Positions 15,301 through 26,120 of a stretch of 64,000 bases of DNA are shown one piece after another. The first letter of the stretch is position 1. Every line of letters starts with the position of its first letter. Source of the DNA: Acorus gramineus (lineage: Eukaryota; Streptophyta; Magnoliopsida; Acorales; Acoraceae); the NCBI GenBank assembly GCA_030737835.1, contig CM060852.1, forward strand, positions 11,007,603-11,071,602, written 5' to 3'. Below the pieces are notes generated by a model. It saw nothing but the letters and a program-made list of their open reading frames with translations. It did no database searches and was not told the origin of the DNA. A program made the position numbers and the translations under genes.

Positions 15301-16726
15301 CTGCATGAAGTATACAAGGAGTCTTAAAAGGAGAGGATAGAGCGGTTTGGAATCCGCAAAAGAATGAAGCCGTCTCCATTAGAAGTTGTTACATGTGGCA
15401 GTGAAGAGAACATCCCATTCAGCCGTTGACTGCTAGAAAAAAAAATAGAGAAATTTGGAGAATAAAGATACCACTCAATGTTCAAGTTTTCATGTGGCTA
15501 ACCTATTTGGAAAAGCTGATTACAAAATACTATAGGGCCAAATAGGCAGCGGGTTAGCCAATATAATGCCCATTGTGTGTGGCTGAGGATGAGATGGTGG
15601 AACACATATTTTTACGCCATCTGATTGCTATATGTGGAACATATTAAGGGATGTGGTGGGGTTTGCGCTGGATGGACCATTGAAGACAAGGAAAGATATG
15701 TGAAAAAAAGGGGATCAAAACATCATGGCAAAGGTCTCACAAATCCTCATTCCAGCAGGCCGTTGGGTCATTTGGCTCAATAGAAGCGAGGTGGTTTTCA
15801 AGGGGAGTTAGGCCTTAATTGGAAACTTCTTGTGAGAGACTGAAAGCACAATGATCTTCGTTAAAACACGGGTGACGCAATGCTTGGGGGCACAAAGATT
15901 GGAATTAGTAGAGGGAAAACTGAATATCACTGAGTAATCTGGAATCTGGAGAAATCCTGGACATTGGCAAGGGACTATCAGATCACATCCATAAAGATCC
16001 TGGCTGATTCTAATGTCATTTTGGGATAACTTCAGCAGATTGCTGATCTGCTGTTTTTTCAATTTTTCCTTTTTCATTGTTTTGTTTCTCCTCTGGAATT
16101 GCATATCTTTATGAATGAAGATGGTAGAGTGTCTATCAATTTTTAAATTAAAAAAAAATATATCACCATGCAGACCTACCTATCAATGTGATATATCCTT
16201 TGGGTACCATAAGTCAAGAAAACACATTGCATCCAATAAAACCGATTTACACTGATTCAGATAATTGGCCCAACAACGACGTTTATCTTTACAACCCAAA
16301 ACCATTGGATTAAGTAGATTTTCCCCTGAAATTCCTATCATTTATTATATTTATTCCTACATCGAATAAATCCCATAAAAACCCACACATGTTACTTCAA
16401 AAAAAAAAAAATGGAGATGTTCAGTTGATAACATGATTGTTGAAATTGACAGCCAATGCTAATATTTATGAAAAAAAAAAAAAGTGGTTTATTCCAGTAT
16501 CTGCCTTTTTCAATTCTTGTTTTGATGTATTACATAAAAAAAAAAAAAAAAATCTTGTTTTGACGTGAACCAAACAAACAGCTCTTCAAAACCAAACAAG
16601 TGAAAGCTTCATCGTTGAGAAGGAAATGAAATCATTGGAGATGAACCTGCGAGAGAGTTCGATGATTCGAGTTCTCTTGGAGAGGGAGGTGTCGGAGCAA
16701 CCGAGGACTGCTAAGATCCCGCACAT
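6326..16726 (-). CDS. ASN: Asparagine synthetase (glutamine-hydrolysing), 14 exons
   Basis: The enzyme makes asparagine in the cytosol from aspartate, glutamine and ATP. CDS exons in transcript order: 16726-16647, 14601-14463, 12921-12826, 12664-12523, 11320-11225, 11046-10952, 10673-10512, 9630-9550, 9451-9230, 8936-8802, 8102-8022, 7915-7829, 7645-7538, 6466-6326. They join in frame to 554 residues. The N-terminus [11 protein letters not shown] gives the glutaminase nucleophile Cys2. [10 protein letters not shown], the NGEIYNH region and the PPGH-like LPGHLYSS follow. The synthetase half has the ATP-pyrophosphatase loop [22 protein letters not shown], and [16 protein letters not shown]. All introns are GT-AG except intron 8, which is CAG|GCAACA. 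The protein is some 25-35 residues shorter at the C-terminus than the usual 580-590, and that tail varies in the family. Intron 1 carries a LINE fragment. I cannot say which plant ASN class it is. Confidence 0.96.
7330..7450 (+). repeat. SINE-like fragment in the last asparagine synthetase intron
   Basis: The sequence has a tRNA-like layout: 'gaagcaatggtaaaatgctc', and about 35 bases later 'ctaggttcaaatattgag', which resembles a pol III B box (GGTTCAAAT). Plant tRNA-derived SINEs have this arrangement. I cannot see clear target duplications, so the limits are approximate. Confidence 0.35.
15320..16160 (+). mobile_element. LINE (non-LTR retrotransposon) 3' fragment in intron 1 of asparagine synthetase
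   Basis: Plus-strand translation, broken by stops and shifts, shows the zinc-binding region that follows the reverse transcriptase in plant L1-type LINEs. At about 15459-15510 it reads [16 protein letters not shown], then EKLITK, a VEHIFLRH-like piece near 15600 and a WxIWLNRxEVVFKG-like piece near 15765-15810. The end near 16080-16160 carries a conserved 'tttatgaatgaa' tail followed by an A-rich stretch. It is a dead fragment, antisense to the host gene, and belongs to the same family as the copy at 20270-21110. Confidence 0.65.
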
Positions 16727-17089
16727 GTTTTTGCCCCGTCTTTCGAACCGATGCGTTCACGATGAGAGAAATTTGAGGTGGTCAAGTGTAGTGAATGCGC
16801 TGGTGGTTTCGTTTTGTAAAGGCCGTTGGATTGATTTCCTGGATATTCACTTTTTCTAGGGTTTCTGGGTGGAATCTGGAATCTGCTCTCGGCGGGTGGG
16901 ACCTATTGCGCCGTACGAAATTTGACTCCGATTGGACAGTGACGTGAGTATCACTAATTCAACAAATAAAATAAACTAATTAATAATGCACATAAATAAA
17001 AATAAATAAATTTATTCACACGCTGGAGAAGACTAGTGTTCTTTCTATGCAGAGATTAATAAAAATTTCTTAAAAAAAAGCAGCGTTAT

Positions 17090-17335
17090 AGCCTACGTGT
17101 ACCTGCTAGAGGTCCTGCTGGTGGAGATCGCGCCGTCGGTGAGGGAGGGCGGGAGGGATCTGACGGTGGAGGACGCAATGAAGGATCTCCTCCTCAGTCC
17201 GACCAATTGGTCTGCAATGGAGGCCGACAATGAGAGGAAAAAAATGGAAAAATAAATTAGATTGGTCTGCAATGGAGGTGGAGAACGAGAGGAAGAAAAG
17301 AAAAATAAATAAATTTAGATTTTAGGGTTGCCGTC
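17090..17335 (+). other. GC-rich, coding-like fragment of unknown origin with an internal duplication
   Basis: A short GC-rich island gives an open plus-strand frame containing LEVLLVEIAPSVREGGRD and then DAMKDLLL, ending at a stop near 17255. A piece of about 45 bases beginning 'attggtctgcaatggagg' is repeated (17206-17250 and 17262-17310). There is no start codon in context and no recognised domain. It could be a captured or decayed exon fragment. It lies in the upstream region of asparagine synthetase. Confidence 0.3.
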
Positions 17336-17584
17336 AAATGAATGGTCTAGATCTAATTAAATGTGATATCAATGGTTTGAATTGATTGGTATTCTTTTTC
17401 AATCATAACAAATCCAATCCATCGGTTCCATGGTCTCTATTAGGAACATTCACGAATCGAACGGTCAATAATTTGTCTAAAAAGCACTTAATGAAATTTC
17501 ATGAGATTTGAAGTCTCAGAGGTCATGTGTCTGAAATCAGGGATCTGATTATAAATTTAAAAATCTAAATGAGAAACATTTTTA

Positions 17585-17990
17585 TTACATATTGTGAAAC
17601 TGGTGGGGTGGATAAGCAAATAGCCCATAAAATGACAGAATTATGAGGGACCTTTTTATAACAAATATAAGGGTTTGATTGTGAAACAAGTGCAATTTGG
17701 GGGTTGATCTACAAATACACCAGAAAAGAACAAAAATGAAAAAATTAACTGAATTGTTAGCCTCATCGACGGATGCCTCCAAAACATGGCAATGACTATG
17801 TTCCCTTATTGGGGTCTCGACCAGCCTAACCTTCACCCCCTTCTCCACCATCCTAACAAGCCCATCATGTATACCCTCCCCTCACTGTCCCTGCACACTC
17901 CGTATGTCCCTGACTTTGACGAGAAGAACGCCATTCTTGCCGCCACCATCCCAGTCATGTTGCCCATTGAAAACCCAAACTAAAAAAAGG
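17585..17990 (-). other. Possible decayed exon, unrecognised
   Basis: The minus strand from about 17985 to 17740 is moderately GC-rich. Apart from one stop it reads as plausible protein, including GGKNGVLLVKVRDIR and then VRMVEKGVKVRLVETP. I do not recognise the family. Codon-like composition ends abruptly on both sides in AT-rich DNA. It may be a pseudogene piece or chance. Confidence 0.2.
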
Positions 17991-18339
17991 AAGACAAGTT
18001 TAAAAGGGAAGGGCATAAATGTAATTGACATGGGGTATTTTTTGCTTTTTTCATAGATGCAGACTTATTAACATTTTTTTAAAATTCAAAGACCCATGGA
18101 ATGGAATATTCTACTAATATTCTGTTTATGTCAGGGTTAAGTTAATCTAGGGGATTGATTTTACATTTTGTATATGTTTACAAGGGGTTATTTAAACATT
18201 CAAATCGCTAATCCAAATAGCTATGCCCTTTTTCAGAGTATTCCGCATTATACCTCTCTTATGCCCCATCCCAACAAAGTTTGAAAAGATTTCTACAAGG
18301 ATTCAAAAGTCCCAATGCCTACACTCAACCCACAATTAG

Positions 18340-18840
18340 GTTTGTCAAACGGGTCAGGTCTAAATCTGACCAGCCCCAATCCCGATTACACATGTTATTT
18401 ACCCGACGCAATTTGGACTTGACTTAGTGAACGGGACCTTTGATTCTATAGATTCGAGACTCGACTGTTTTATATATAAGCTCATATAGTTGTTAGGCTA
18501 TTAGTTAACCTATAAATTTCTATCACATTTACCAAGTTTTAGTCCATAACATTTTGGTTTTTTTTTTTTTTTTTGCTTGCTAATAACATCTTGGCTTTGT
18601 GTGTTAGTGTTAATTTATTTTAAATCTTTTTAGTGTTTAAGTTAATATATTTTATGTTATATGTTTTAAAAATTATGCTAGATTATATATTCATAAATTG
18701 TTTTATAAATATTTTTATTATTATTAGTCATTCTCGGGTTTGAGTTCAATCCGGATTCACCGTGATCCGGCCAGGACCCGACCTGTCGACTGGCCCCATG
18801 AGGTGAACCGACCGAGCACCCACGCAAAAAGTATTCCATT
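18340..18840. mobile_element. Possible non-autonomous transposon remnant
   Basis: The left side has 'tttgtcaaacgggtcaggtc' and the right side a string of 'gacccgacctg', 'aaccgaccgagcaccc' around an AT-rich centre. Ends made of 'acgggtc' and 'gacccg' words are common in plant hAT-type elements. I could not find a convincing target duplication. Confidence 0.25.
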
Positions 18841-20269
18841 CCAAAAATTACCCCCATTGACAATCGGCTATCTTAGAACCTACATACATTCAGACGGGAT
18901 CGTCATAGATTTCGATCGATATCGCGCCGACAATTATTCGAAACGAAGGAAAGCCCATCGAGAGCGAGAGCTCCAATGGAGGAAAACCCCTCAAAGCCTC
19001 GCCACAAACGCGCACTAGACGAAGACGAAGAACCGAAGTAAGCCCTTTCACCCCCATCATCCCTATCTAGGGTTTCCAGGGGTTTTTCATCGATTTCTCT
19101 TCGTGTTTCTCAGGCAGAAGAAGCCCAGATTCCCGAAGGGGAAGAAGGTGAAGAAGGGCGGAGATGAGGTCTCCGCCTCCAGTAACGGATGGCGCGGGAA
19201 GTCCCCGGCTGCATGTTGGACCCCGACGCGGCGGCCAAGCTCCGTGCGAGGCGGCGGCGGGAGCAGCTTAGAGAGGAGGAGCTCGGAGTCAGGCGGCGGA
19301 AGGAGCAGTTCAGGGAGGAGGATCTTGACGTCGACCCTGTTGTCGAAGTGGATTACAAGGTCTTCCACTTCTCTCCCTCTCGCTCTATATGTATATGTGA
19401 TTTCAATTTGTCAGATTTTTTTTTTTTTGAAAATTCTCGAAGAGAAGGAGATGGGGGGGTTTTCAGGAGAAGAAAGAAAGAAAGAAAAATCAAAGAAATA
19501 ACTCTTTTAGTGATAAAATGTTTCACATTTCAATTGACCCCCCATAATTTTAATGTTGGTTCTTTCCGAAGAAGCACGATAATCCAAACACTAAGAGATG
19601 CCATTGTTACCACCCTAATATTCTCCATGGATGCTCTTTTTCCTTTGAAAAACATGTTTATTATTGCGCACATGTATTGTACCACAACAAACCACATGCG
19701 GGATAAGAGCTAAATATTTCGCTTTATTGCTTCGAGTTCCTTTTTTTTCTTTCCTCCAGAAGTAATCCCACATGTTATTTAGATTTTTGGAAGCGCCATA
19801 CCCACCTTGTGCCAAGTGCTTCACTAAGCAGGCAATTATAGAAGAGATGATCTCTTGTTTCTTCTTCTACACCAAAAAATACTCAAACAATGTCACCGTC
19901 TCTTGTTAGTAACTTGTCTTCAGAATGCAACCACATAAAACAGTGAATTTTCAACGGTGCAATGACACCCTTATGTATGAAAAAGAACTGTGTTGAGGAG
20001 ATATCATGAGAAGGATTCTTGTGAAGCCTAGTATAGATTGACTTGTTGGAAAGTCATTTTTTTTTTAATTATCTGATTGGAACAATTTAGCCTGAATTAG
20101 TTAACTTTTCACACGCACTGTTGTTCCATAATGATTGTAGAGTATTATCCATTTCCATTGTCAATTTATGGGAAATGTAGCTCAGCATGGGAGAGGTTTT
20201 TGTATTTCCATGACGAAATGCATAATGTACAAACTGCAGTGGGTTTCGGTGGCTAATCTGATAATCATA

Positions 20270-21110
20270 GTCTGTTAGTGGAAGATGGGGAAAATATGAA
20301 GAAAAAAGGGGATCAAAGCAGGCAAAAGTCTCCCAAATCCTCGTTCCTGTGAGATGTTGGACCATTTGGATTAATAGAAATGACGTGGTTTTCAAGGGAT
20401 CCAATCCATATTTTGAAAATGATTGGGAGAGTATATCGTTTTTGTCAATGATTGGCGACACTTGCAGGGGCTTGAAAGGTGGAGTTTGTGTTACGATTTC
20501 GGATCTTGGGATGTAATCAATCAAAGGAAATAAACAAACAAATCGAAGCAAAGACACAAAAATTTACGTGCTTCGGCAAATCTTGCCTACGTCCACGGAG
20601 CACACCAGAGATCAATCCACTATGAATGAGAAGTTTTTACAATGGTCACACCAAAGATAAAAACCCTAGAGCCTAATGAAAAATATGAGATGTCATTTTA
20701 TATTGATATCTCATTAAGGGTAAAAAAGTCAATACACGAAAGACACCTCAAAATTTTTTTATCCCTGCGAGCACTAAAGGGAGCTCGACCCTCGTCCGAC
20801 CCTTCGTAGCGCCAACAATCCTCTGCGCACATCATCAGGCTCCACAATATATAACAGTTTGTTCAGGGAAGACTGAAAATCATCAAATGGACTGGGGAGT
20901 ATGAACTGTCTGCCTAGGCGGTGAAGTTTTTCTTCTGGCCTTTTTTCAGGTCTTGGGGGCTTTGGGGACATTTGAGAGTAATCATCTGCTGAAGTGTCCT
21001 GTTTTTTTTTTTTTTTTTTAATATATTCTCTCTGTTATTGTTCCCCTGTTTTCTTTATGAATGAAGGTGCTAGGATACCTACTAATTTGTCAATTTTTTT
21101 TTCTATTTTA
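20270..21110 (+). mobile_element. LINE 3' fragment in intron 2 of the CD2BP2-like copy, with a nested insertion
   Basis: The stretch 20305-20440 matches the LINE copy at 15710-15830 ('ggggatcaaa', 'caaatcctcgttcc', 'ggtggttttcaaggg'-type words). It translates to WTIWINRNDVVFKG, the end of the zinc-binding region. The LINE tail with 'ctttatgaatgaaggt' returns at 21040-21070. The stretch between (about 20490-20820) is unrelated and looks inserted; see the next entry. Confidence 0.55.
20490..20820. mobile_element. LTR-like fragment nested in the LINE
   Basis: The stretch contains 'atttacgtgcttcggcaaat' and 'gcctacgtccacgg', a phrase I know as recurrent in LTRs of plant Ty1/copia-type or short LTR-type elements. 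It is followed by an AT-rich stretch with 'aaaaccctag'. I see no internal coding sequence and cannot define both ends. Confidence 0.35.
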
Positions 21111-22039
21111 ATATTCATGCTGTGATGTTTCCACTTCATTAGTTCATTTATGACTTGTTTGAAAGTGCTCCTCTCTCTCACTCCCTCTAAAAACAAATGT
21201 TTTTTTTTCTTTTGATTTTAATTGGTCTGCCTGATGTGCATCATCAAGCATCCAGATTTTATCTTCTCCTTCTTGTTGTGGGAGGCTATATACAGATTAC
21301 TGGCGGAATCTATGTTTGTTTATTTTTGTGCAGCATGCACTCTGTATATGCTTTGTTTTGATTTTTGCCCATGCCTTTCACAATATCCTGTTTTGCTATG
21401 TATTATATTAATTTTGCTATTCCTTTTTATTTCTGTTTGTACCAGCAGCATTTCAAAACAATGTCAATGATTATTCTTGATCTCTCCAATGGGCCAAGAG
21501 TTAGTCTATAATCGGGGATTACATTTGGCAGGACATCAGTAACTTTGAAGATGATGGGATTATGATAGAGCCATTTAATCTGAATCAAGAGAGAGAAGAA
21601 GGCTATTTTGATGAAGCTGGAAATTTTGTTGAGTATGTCAATAACAAAAAAATCAAGATGTGCTATTTTCCCGAGCACATCTTCATCATTGCTGACACGC
21701 AAAAGACAAACATACTTAAAATTGTTTTCTTTCTTTGGCTAAGGATGCATGGCTAGATAGTGTTGATATTGAACCAAAGTTCATAGAAAAGACTCCTGAG
21801 GTGACCAAAGAAGAAGAATACCATGAGCTATCATCTGAGCATATAGGAAGAATGAAGAGGAGAATCGCCGATGTGCTTCTGCCAGGAGAGTCGGTAAAAT
21901 CTGCTGCATATTTTCGATATATGTCTGAGTACTATAATTGAATTTATTCAGTATTCAAGTTTATTATAGCATGAGTTATGCTTTGGTTTTTGGCCACTTG
22001 AAGTTCTTTGCCGGTCCCTCAGAGGTGAGGGTTCGACTG

Positions 22040-22060
22040 AAACTTCCCCCCTTTCATCTT
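22040..22060 (+). repeat. Short SINE-like word
   Basis: The sequence 'aggtgagggttcgactgaaa' resembles a pol III B box (GGTTCGAnT). It sits between exons 4 and 5 of the CD2BP2-like copy. There is too little to define an element. Confidence 0.2.
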
Positions 22061-23622
22061 GAGTGCATTCTAGTCATGAGGATTCTGAGTCTGTAACAAA
22101 ACACAGTTTCAGCTCATGTATCATTATTATAACAAATGTTGACAGGATTTCATGCGTCTTTGACACCCTGAACTCTTTGCACATTTTTGTGCTCCAGGTT
22201 CTTCAAGCATTACAAAGGATAAAAAATGCTTCTAGCAATGAAAAGGGAAGGATGCCTGAAGAAACCAAGCGTTTGTTCGATCAGCTAACTGAGGATTCCA
22301 TGAAATTGATGGACAATGGTGAATACAGTTAAGTGAATTTCACCATCATTACTGCCACATTTGGTGGAGCCTCTTTTTTTTTTGGCACTTACATATGTGG
22401 GGAATGACTGTTCTTCCTCCTAAACTGTATGTTATATAGAGATTCTGCTTCCCTTTGTCATTTCGCAGCCATCTCTCCTCTCTCTTAAAATTAATATTAT
22501 TTATGCTTCCTTGAATAGTGTTTATTTATCCAATGCAAATACACTGATGTTAGTGGTTTTTTTTGTAGATGTTTACCATGAAGTGCAGGAAATCTTTGAG
22601 CAAGAGGCAGGTTGGTCTAGTTATCCACTTGTCGTTCCATGTATTTTCATGAGCAATTGAACTTTCTACAAGAGCGGCATTTTTCTTTAATCAATATCTT
22701 TACCTCGGCTGGATTTTGTAGATTTAGCTTTTAGAGTTTATTGTTGCTTTTTTATATGTAATTGGAGACTTTATCCTGAACACATTTTTTTTTGAGGAAG
22801 GAAAAGGACATGTTAAGTTTGACAGGGTAACACTGTATCAAAGAATGATTAAAGGTGAAAGAATTCTTGTTGGATAATTGCATTTGCATATTTTTTGTTT
22901 TTTTGTAAATCATTCAACCTTGTCTATTTTTTTTATTCATGAGTAACTAGTACGAGATGATTTTACAATTATTTGCAGAAATTTGAATGTAGTAAATTTT
23001 TTAAAATTATGCAATATATGCCTTGATAAATAGATTTGTATATACTTACATTTATGTGTCAATTATTGTAATAAATTGCTAAGTACATCAAAATGTTATA
23101 TGGGATATTTAGGAATAAACATAGGTTTGAAAGAGTTCAACCAGAATTTGCTGGGTATTCTAGTAGGAGAGAGAATGAATGCTAAACCAACCCGAAGTGC
23201 AACATAGTGAGGAATACTGATGTCGGTTTCTTTTTTCTTCTTTTAGTTGGTGTTCTTTTGTGGTGCACATTGAGCTCAGTTGGGTTTGGTCTTCAGTCCG
23301 TATGTCACTTTGGAATCCAACATTGTGCAATATCATGCAAATGATGCGTATTCTGAGCCCCATAACTGCACACATAATCTGGCCTGGAAAATGAAGCAAT
23401 GCAGCTGAACATCAGCACCTCCATTTCAAATTCAAAGCCCGGAGTATGTTCTATAAATTCCGAATGTCTCTGATGTGGAGCTCAAACCCATTAAATTCCA
23501 ATGTATATGGAATAATATATACTTTTTTTAACAATATATATACATTGTTATATAATGAGTGTTAGTGATTAATAAGTTATAATATGTGACCGTAAATGAA
23601 GCTGGAAAATGAGATGTTTTAA

Positions 23623-24567
23623 AAGCATCTCCAACCATGCTCCACCAATGGCTCCTTCATTTGGTGGAGCATGGCATGTTTATATAGGTAAGGAGTCAAA
23701 ATCACATCTTTCACTCCAATCATACTCCTTGAATGACTCCTATAATAATATTTATTAATATTATTTTTAAATTAATTATATTTAAATTTTAAAGCTACAA
23801 AAAAATAACTAAGTGATAATATTTTATTTTCTATATTGTAATGGTCATATTTTAACTTTTTTTTTTTAACGGTCATATTTTAACTTTTTTTTTTTTAACG
23901 ATCATATTTAAACGGCTATATTGTAACGGTCATACTGTAACGACTATATTGTAACGGTTTTATTTTGATGCCCATATCTTAACAGTCATATTTTAACGGC
24001 AATATTTTAATGTTAGATTATAAACAAATTCATATCATCTTTCATTCATTCATCCCAATTCATTTATCTCTCTACATTCTCTAAATAGTATCTATGTCTC
24101 GCAACCATTTTCTCCATATGGTTCTTAAAGATGAAGAAGATGCTGACGAGTATGGAATATTATTAGTAAATGCGGCAGTTGAAGAACAACAACAGGCTAA
24201 CGAAAGGCGTAATTTACTTTAATTTTGAAACAATAAAACTTGTAGATTGAGAATGTAAAAATTGTATGAATAAGGATGGAGTTAAATAGATGAATTATTA
24301 TATTCGTTGAGATATAACCGTTACAAATATACATACAAAGCAAATTTTTTTAAAAAAAATTACGTGGGATCCATCAAAATTCAAATGAAAAAAATAATGT
24401 TTTTAATTTTTTTATGTGGTGGGGGCCACTGTGGGAGCTCTTTGTCCCTCCTCCGTTTGTTGAGGCATTTTCATGGTTGGTCCAATTTGTTGATTCACGA
24501 GGAGCTCGTTGGAGTCAAATTACTTCGGCCGCTCGTCCAAATCGTCGAAGGAGTGAAGCAGATGCTC
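23623..24567. mobile_element. PIF/Harbinger-like element remnant with TAA duplication
   Basis: The left end AAGCATCTCC (23623) and the right end GCAGATGCTC (to 24567) are near-perfect inverted ends, flanked on both sides by TAA (23620-23622 and 24568-24570). A TAA/TTA duplication is the mark of PIF/Harbinger elements. Inside is an array of 'taacggtcatattttaa' words (23840-24010). A short open frame at 24093-24221 (MSRNHFLHMVLKDEEDADEYG then an EEQQQ stretch) resembles the acidic start of such elements' proteins. No transposase catalytic region is present, so it is non-autonomous. Confidence 0.55.
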
Positions 24568-25764
24568 TAAGAGGGTTATAGAGGTTATATGAATTTTTAT
24601 TTAAAAAAATACATAAGACATTCAATCTTTTAAAAAATATTTATAAAAAAAAGAGCATGCATGCAATGCATAACCCCACCCAAAGCAACTGGGGCCTGTT
24701 TTATGTCCCCCCAACCCACCCAAAAAGGCATCAGAAATCCAGCGGGGCCTTTCATTTGCTTGCCCACGTGGGATGTCTATTTCTATTTTGTACGAATGCA
24801 TGGGGGTTTGTGGTGGGGAAGTCTCAGTCAAACGAGCCAACCAAAACTGGTTGGCAACTTCAAGATGTGCTCTCCCCCCCCCCCCTTCCCCTCTCTCTCT
24901 CTCTAACTTCCTCTCTCTGACTGGTTATACTCTGAATAAAAAGATAAAGCAAAATAAAGAAAGGTGAGAGAATCTGAACTGTGCGAGTTCACGGGACTTT
25001 GTTTATGTGTCGCCCATGTTAAAAGTTAAATGTGAAACAGATAGATTAATAAGGGTACAAACTACATTGGTGTGTTTTATGAAAAATGAGAAAGTGATGA
25101 AAAGATTTTAAAAATAGAGTTTTTATCAAACAGGAAAAGAAACATTTTCTTTCATATTTTGTTTTATCTTATCAATAAAGATTGATAATTTTTATTTTCT
25201 TAATAAAAGTCAATTGAAAGTGTGCGAACACACATATATATAAATTATAAAAATTGACTAAAAAGAAAATCCATTATCTTTCATAATTTTTTTTGCCCTT
25301 TTTTTTTTTTTTAATTTTATGTAATGAATGTATATCTTACGTTCCAATGACGGGACATCAAATAACTGAATAAGAATTAACTTAAAATCCCCCAAACCAA
25401 ATTTTCTTGTATATATATGTATAATGTATTTTTGATGTAATTTGTGTGAGGGGGCACAATATAATTAATGCATTCGAATTGTATCTATCTATATATATGT
25501 TTTTAAGACTAGTTGTTTCTTGTACCATGCATCCAGATAGAACGTAGGACTGATCCACATCAATTAAGTTTTGAATGCAATGAACCTGTGCTGTTCACTA
25601 GATTCAAAACAATCATGTCTAGATTTTGATTAACCATACAGAATTTGGTCAATGAAGACACCATCTCACATGGTTTACAGAAATTAATTAACCATAACAA
25701 AAACCATTATATATACTCATATAAATTTAAAAAATAATAATTGGAATACTCAACGGACAGTGTC

Positions 25765-26120
25765 GCGTTAAGCAATGACAGGGGGGCGTCACGCACTCGT
25801 CCAAGTGACCGTCACATGCGTTACGGTCCCTCCAATGAATATATTGTTCATAAAAACAAAGTGGGTCACGTGTTAGTCTTCAAATCCCACAGTTTAACCC
25901 CTTGTTTAAGGCCCTAATCGAATGGATTAACAGACGTACGAAAAAAAGAGGGGGTATGTTAGACACGTGTCAGGTGGTCATTGGGTTTCGTGAGAGCGTG
26001 CATGCGGCCCGCCATGCAAGGCAGTCAAACTGGCATGACCGGATAAAAAGGGCTTCGCTCGGGTTGGAGTGCCAGTCAACAATCCCATTGACCGGGTCAA
26101 TTGCTGACGTGGATTTTTAT
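25765..26120. promoter_or_regulatory. Cluster of ACGT-core and W-box-like words
   Basis: Within about 350 bases lie GTCACGTG (25865), ACACGTGTC (25963), TGACGTGG (26104) and several TTGACC/GGTCAA and AGTCAA words. ACGTG cores are bound by bZIP and bHLH factors and (T)TTGAC(C/T) by WRKY factors. It is not next to a clear start site: the nearest gene, the U-box gene, begins about 2.5 kb to the right. Confidence 0.3.

Larger units (their letters stand above)
18976..22610 (+). pseudogene. Broken CD2BP2/LIN1-like (GYF-domain, U5 snRNP-associated) gene
   Basis: Exons recognised: 18976-19037 (MEENPSKPRHKRALDEDEEP), 19114-19359, 21532-21663, 21745-21893, 22198-22327 and 22569-22610. They encode the basic N-terminus QKKPRFPKGKKVKK, then DDGIMIEPFNLNQEREEGYF, DAWLDSV, the ELSSEHIGRMKRRIADVL region and FDQLTEDSMKLMDNGEY. 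That order is the CD2BP2-homologue order of plants, a family that binds the spliceosomal U5 particle. Three defects are seen. Exon 2 begins in one frame (through about 19185) but the conserved remainder (PGCMLDPDAAAKLRARRR) is in another, with a TAA closing the second frame upstream. The exon 3 donor reads AAG|ATGTGC instead of AAG|GT. No exon for the C-terminal GYF domain is found after 22610. I infer a pseudogene or truncated copy; one base error in the assembly could explain only the first defect. Confidence 0.8.

Noticed and set aside
19189-19713. Open frame of 174 codons as an independent gene
   Set aside because: Only its first 57 codons are coding (exon 2 of the CD2BP2-like copy); the rest is intron read-through.
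20087-20557. Open frame of 156 codons on the minus strand
   Set aside because: It is antisense to the LINE zinc-region fragment, and its composition follows from that.
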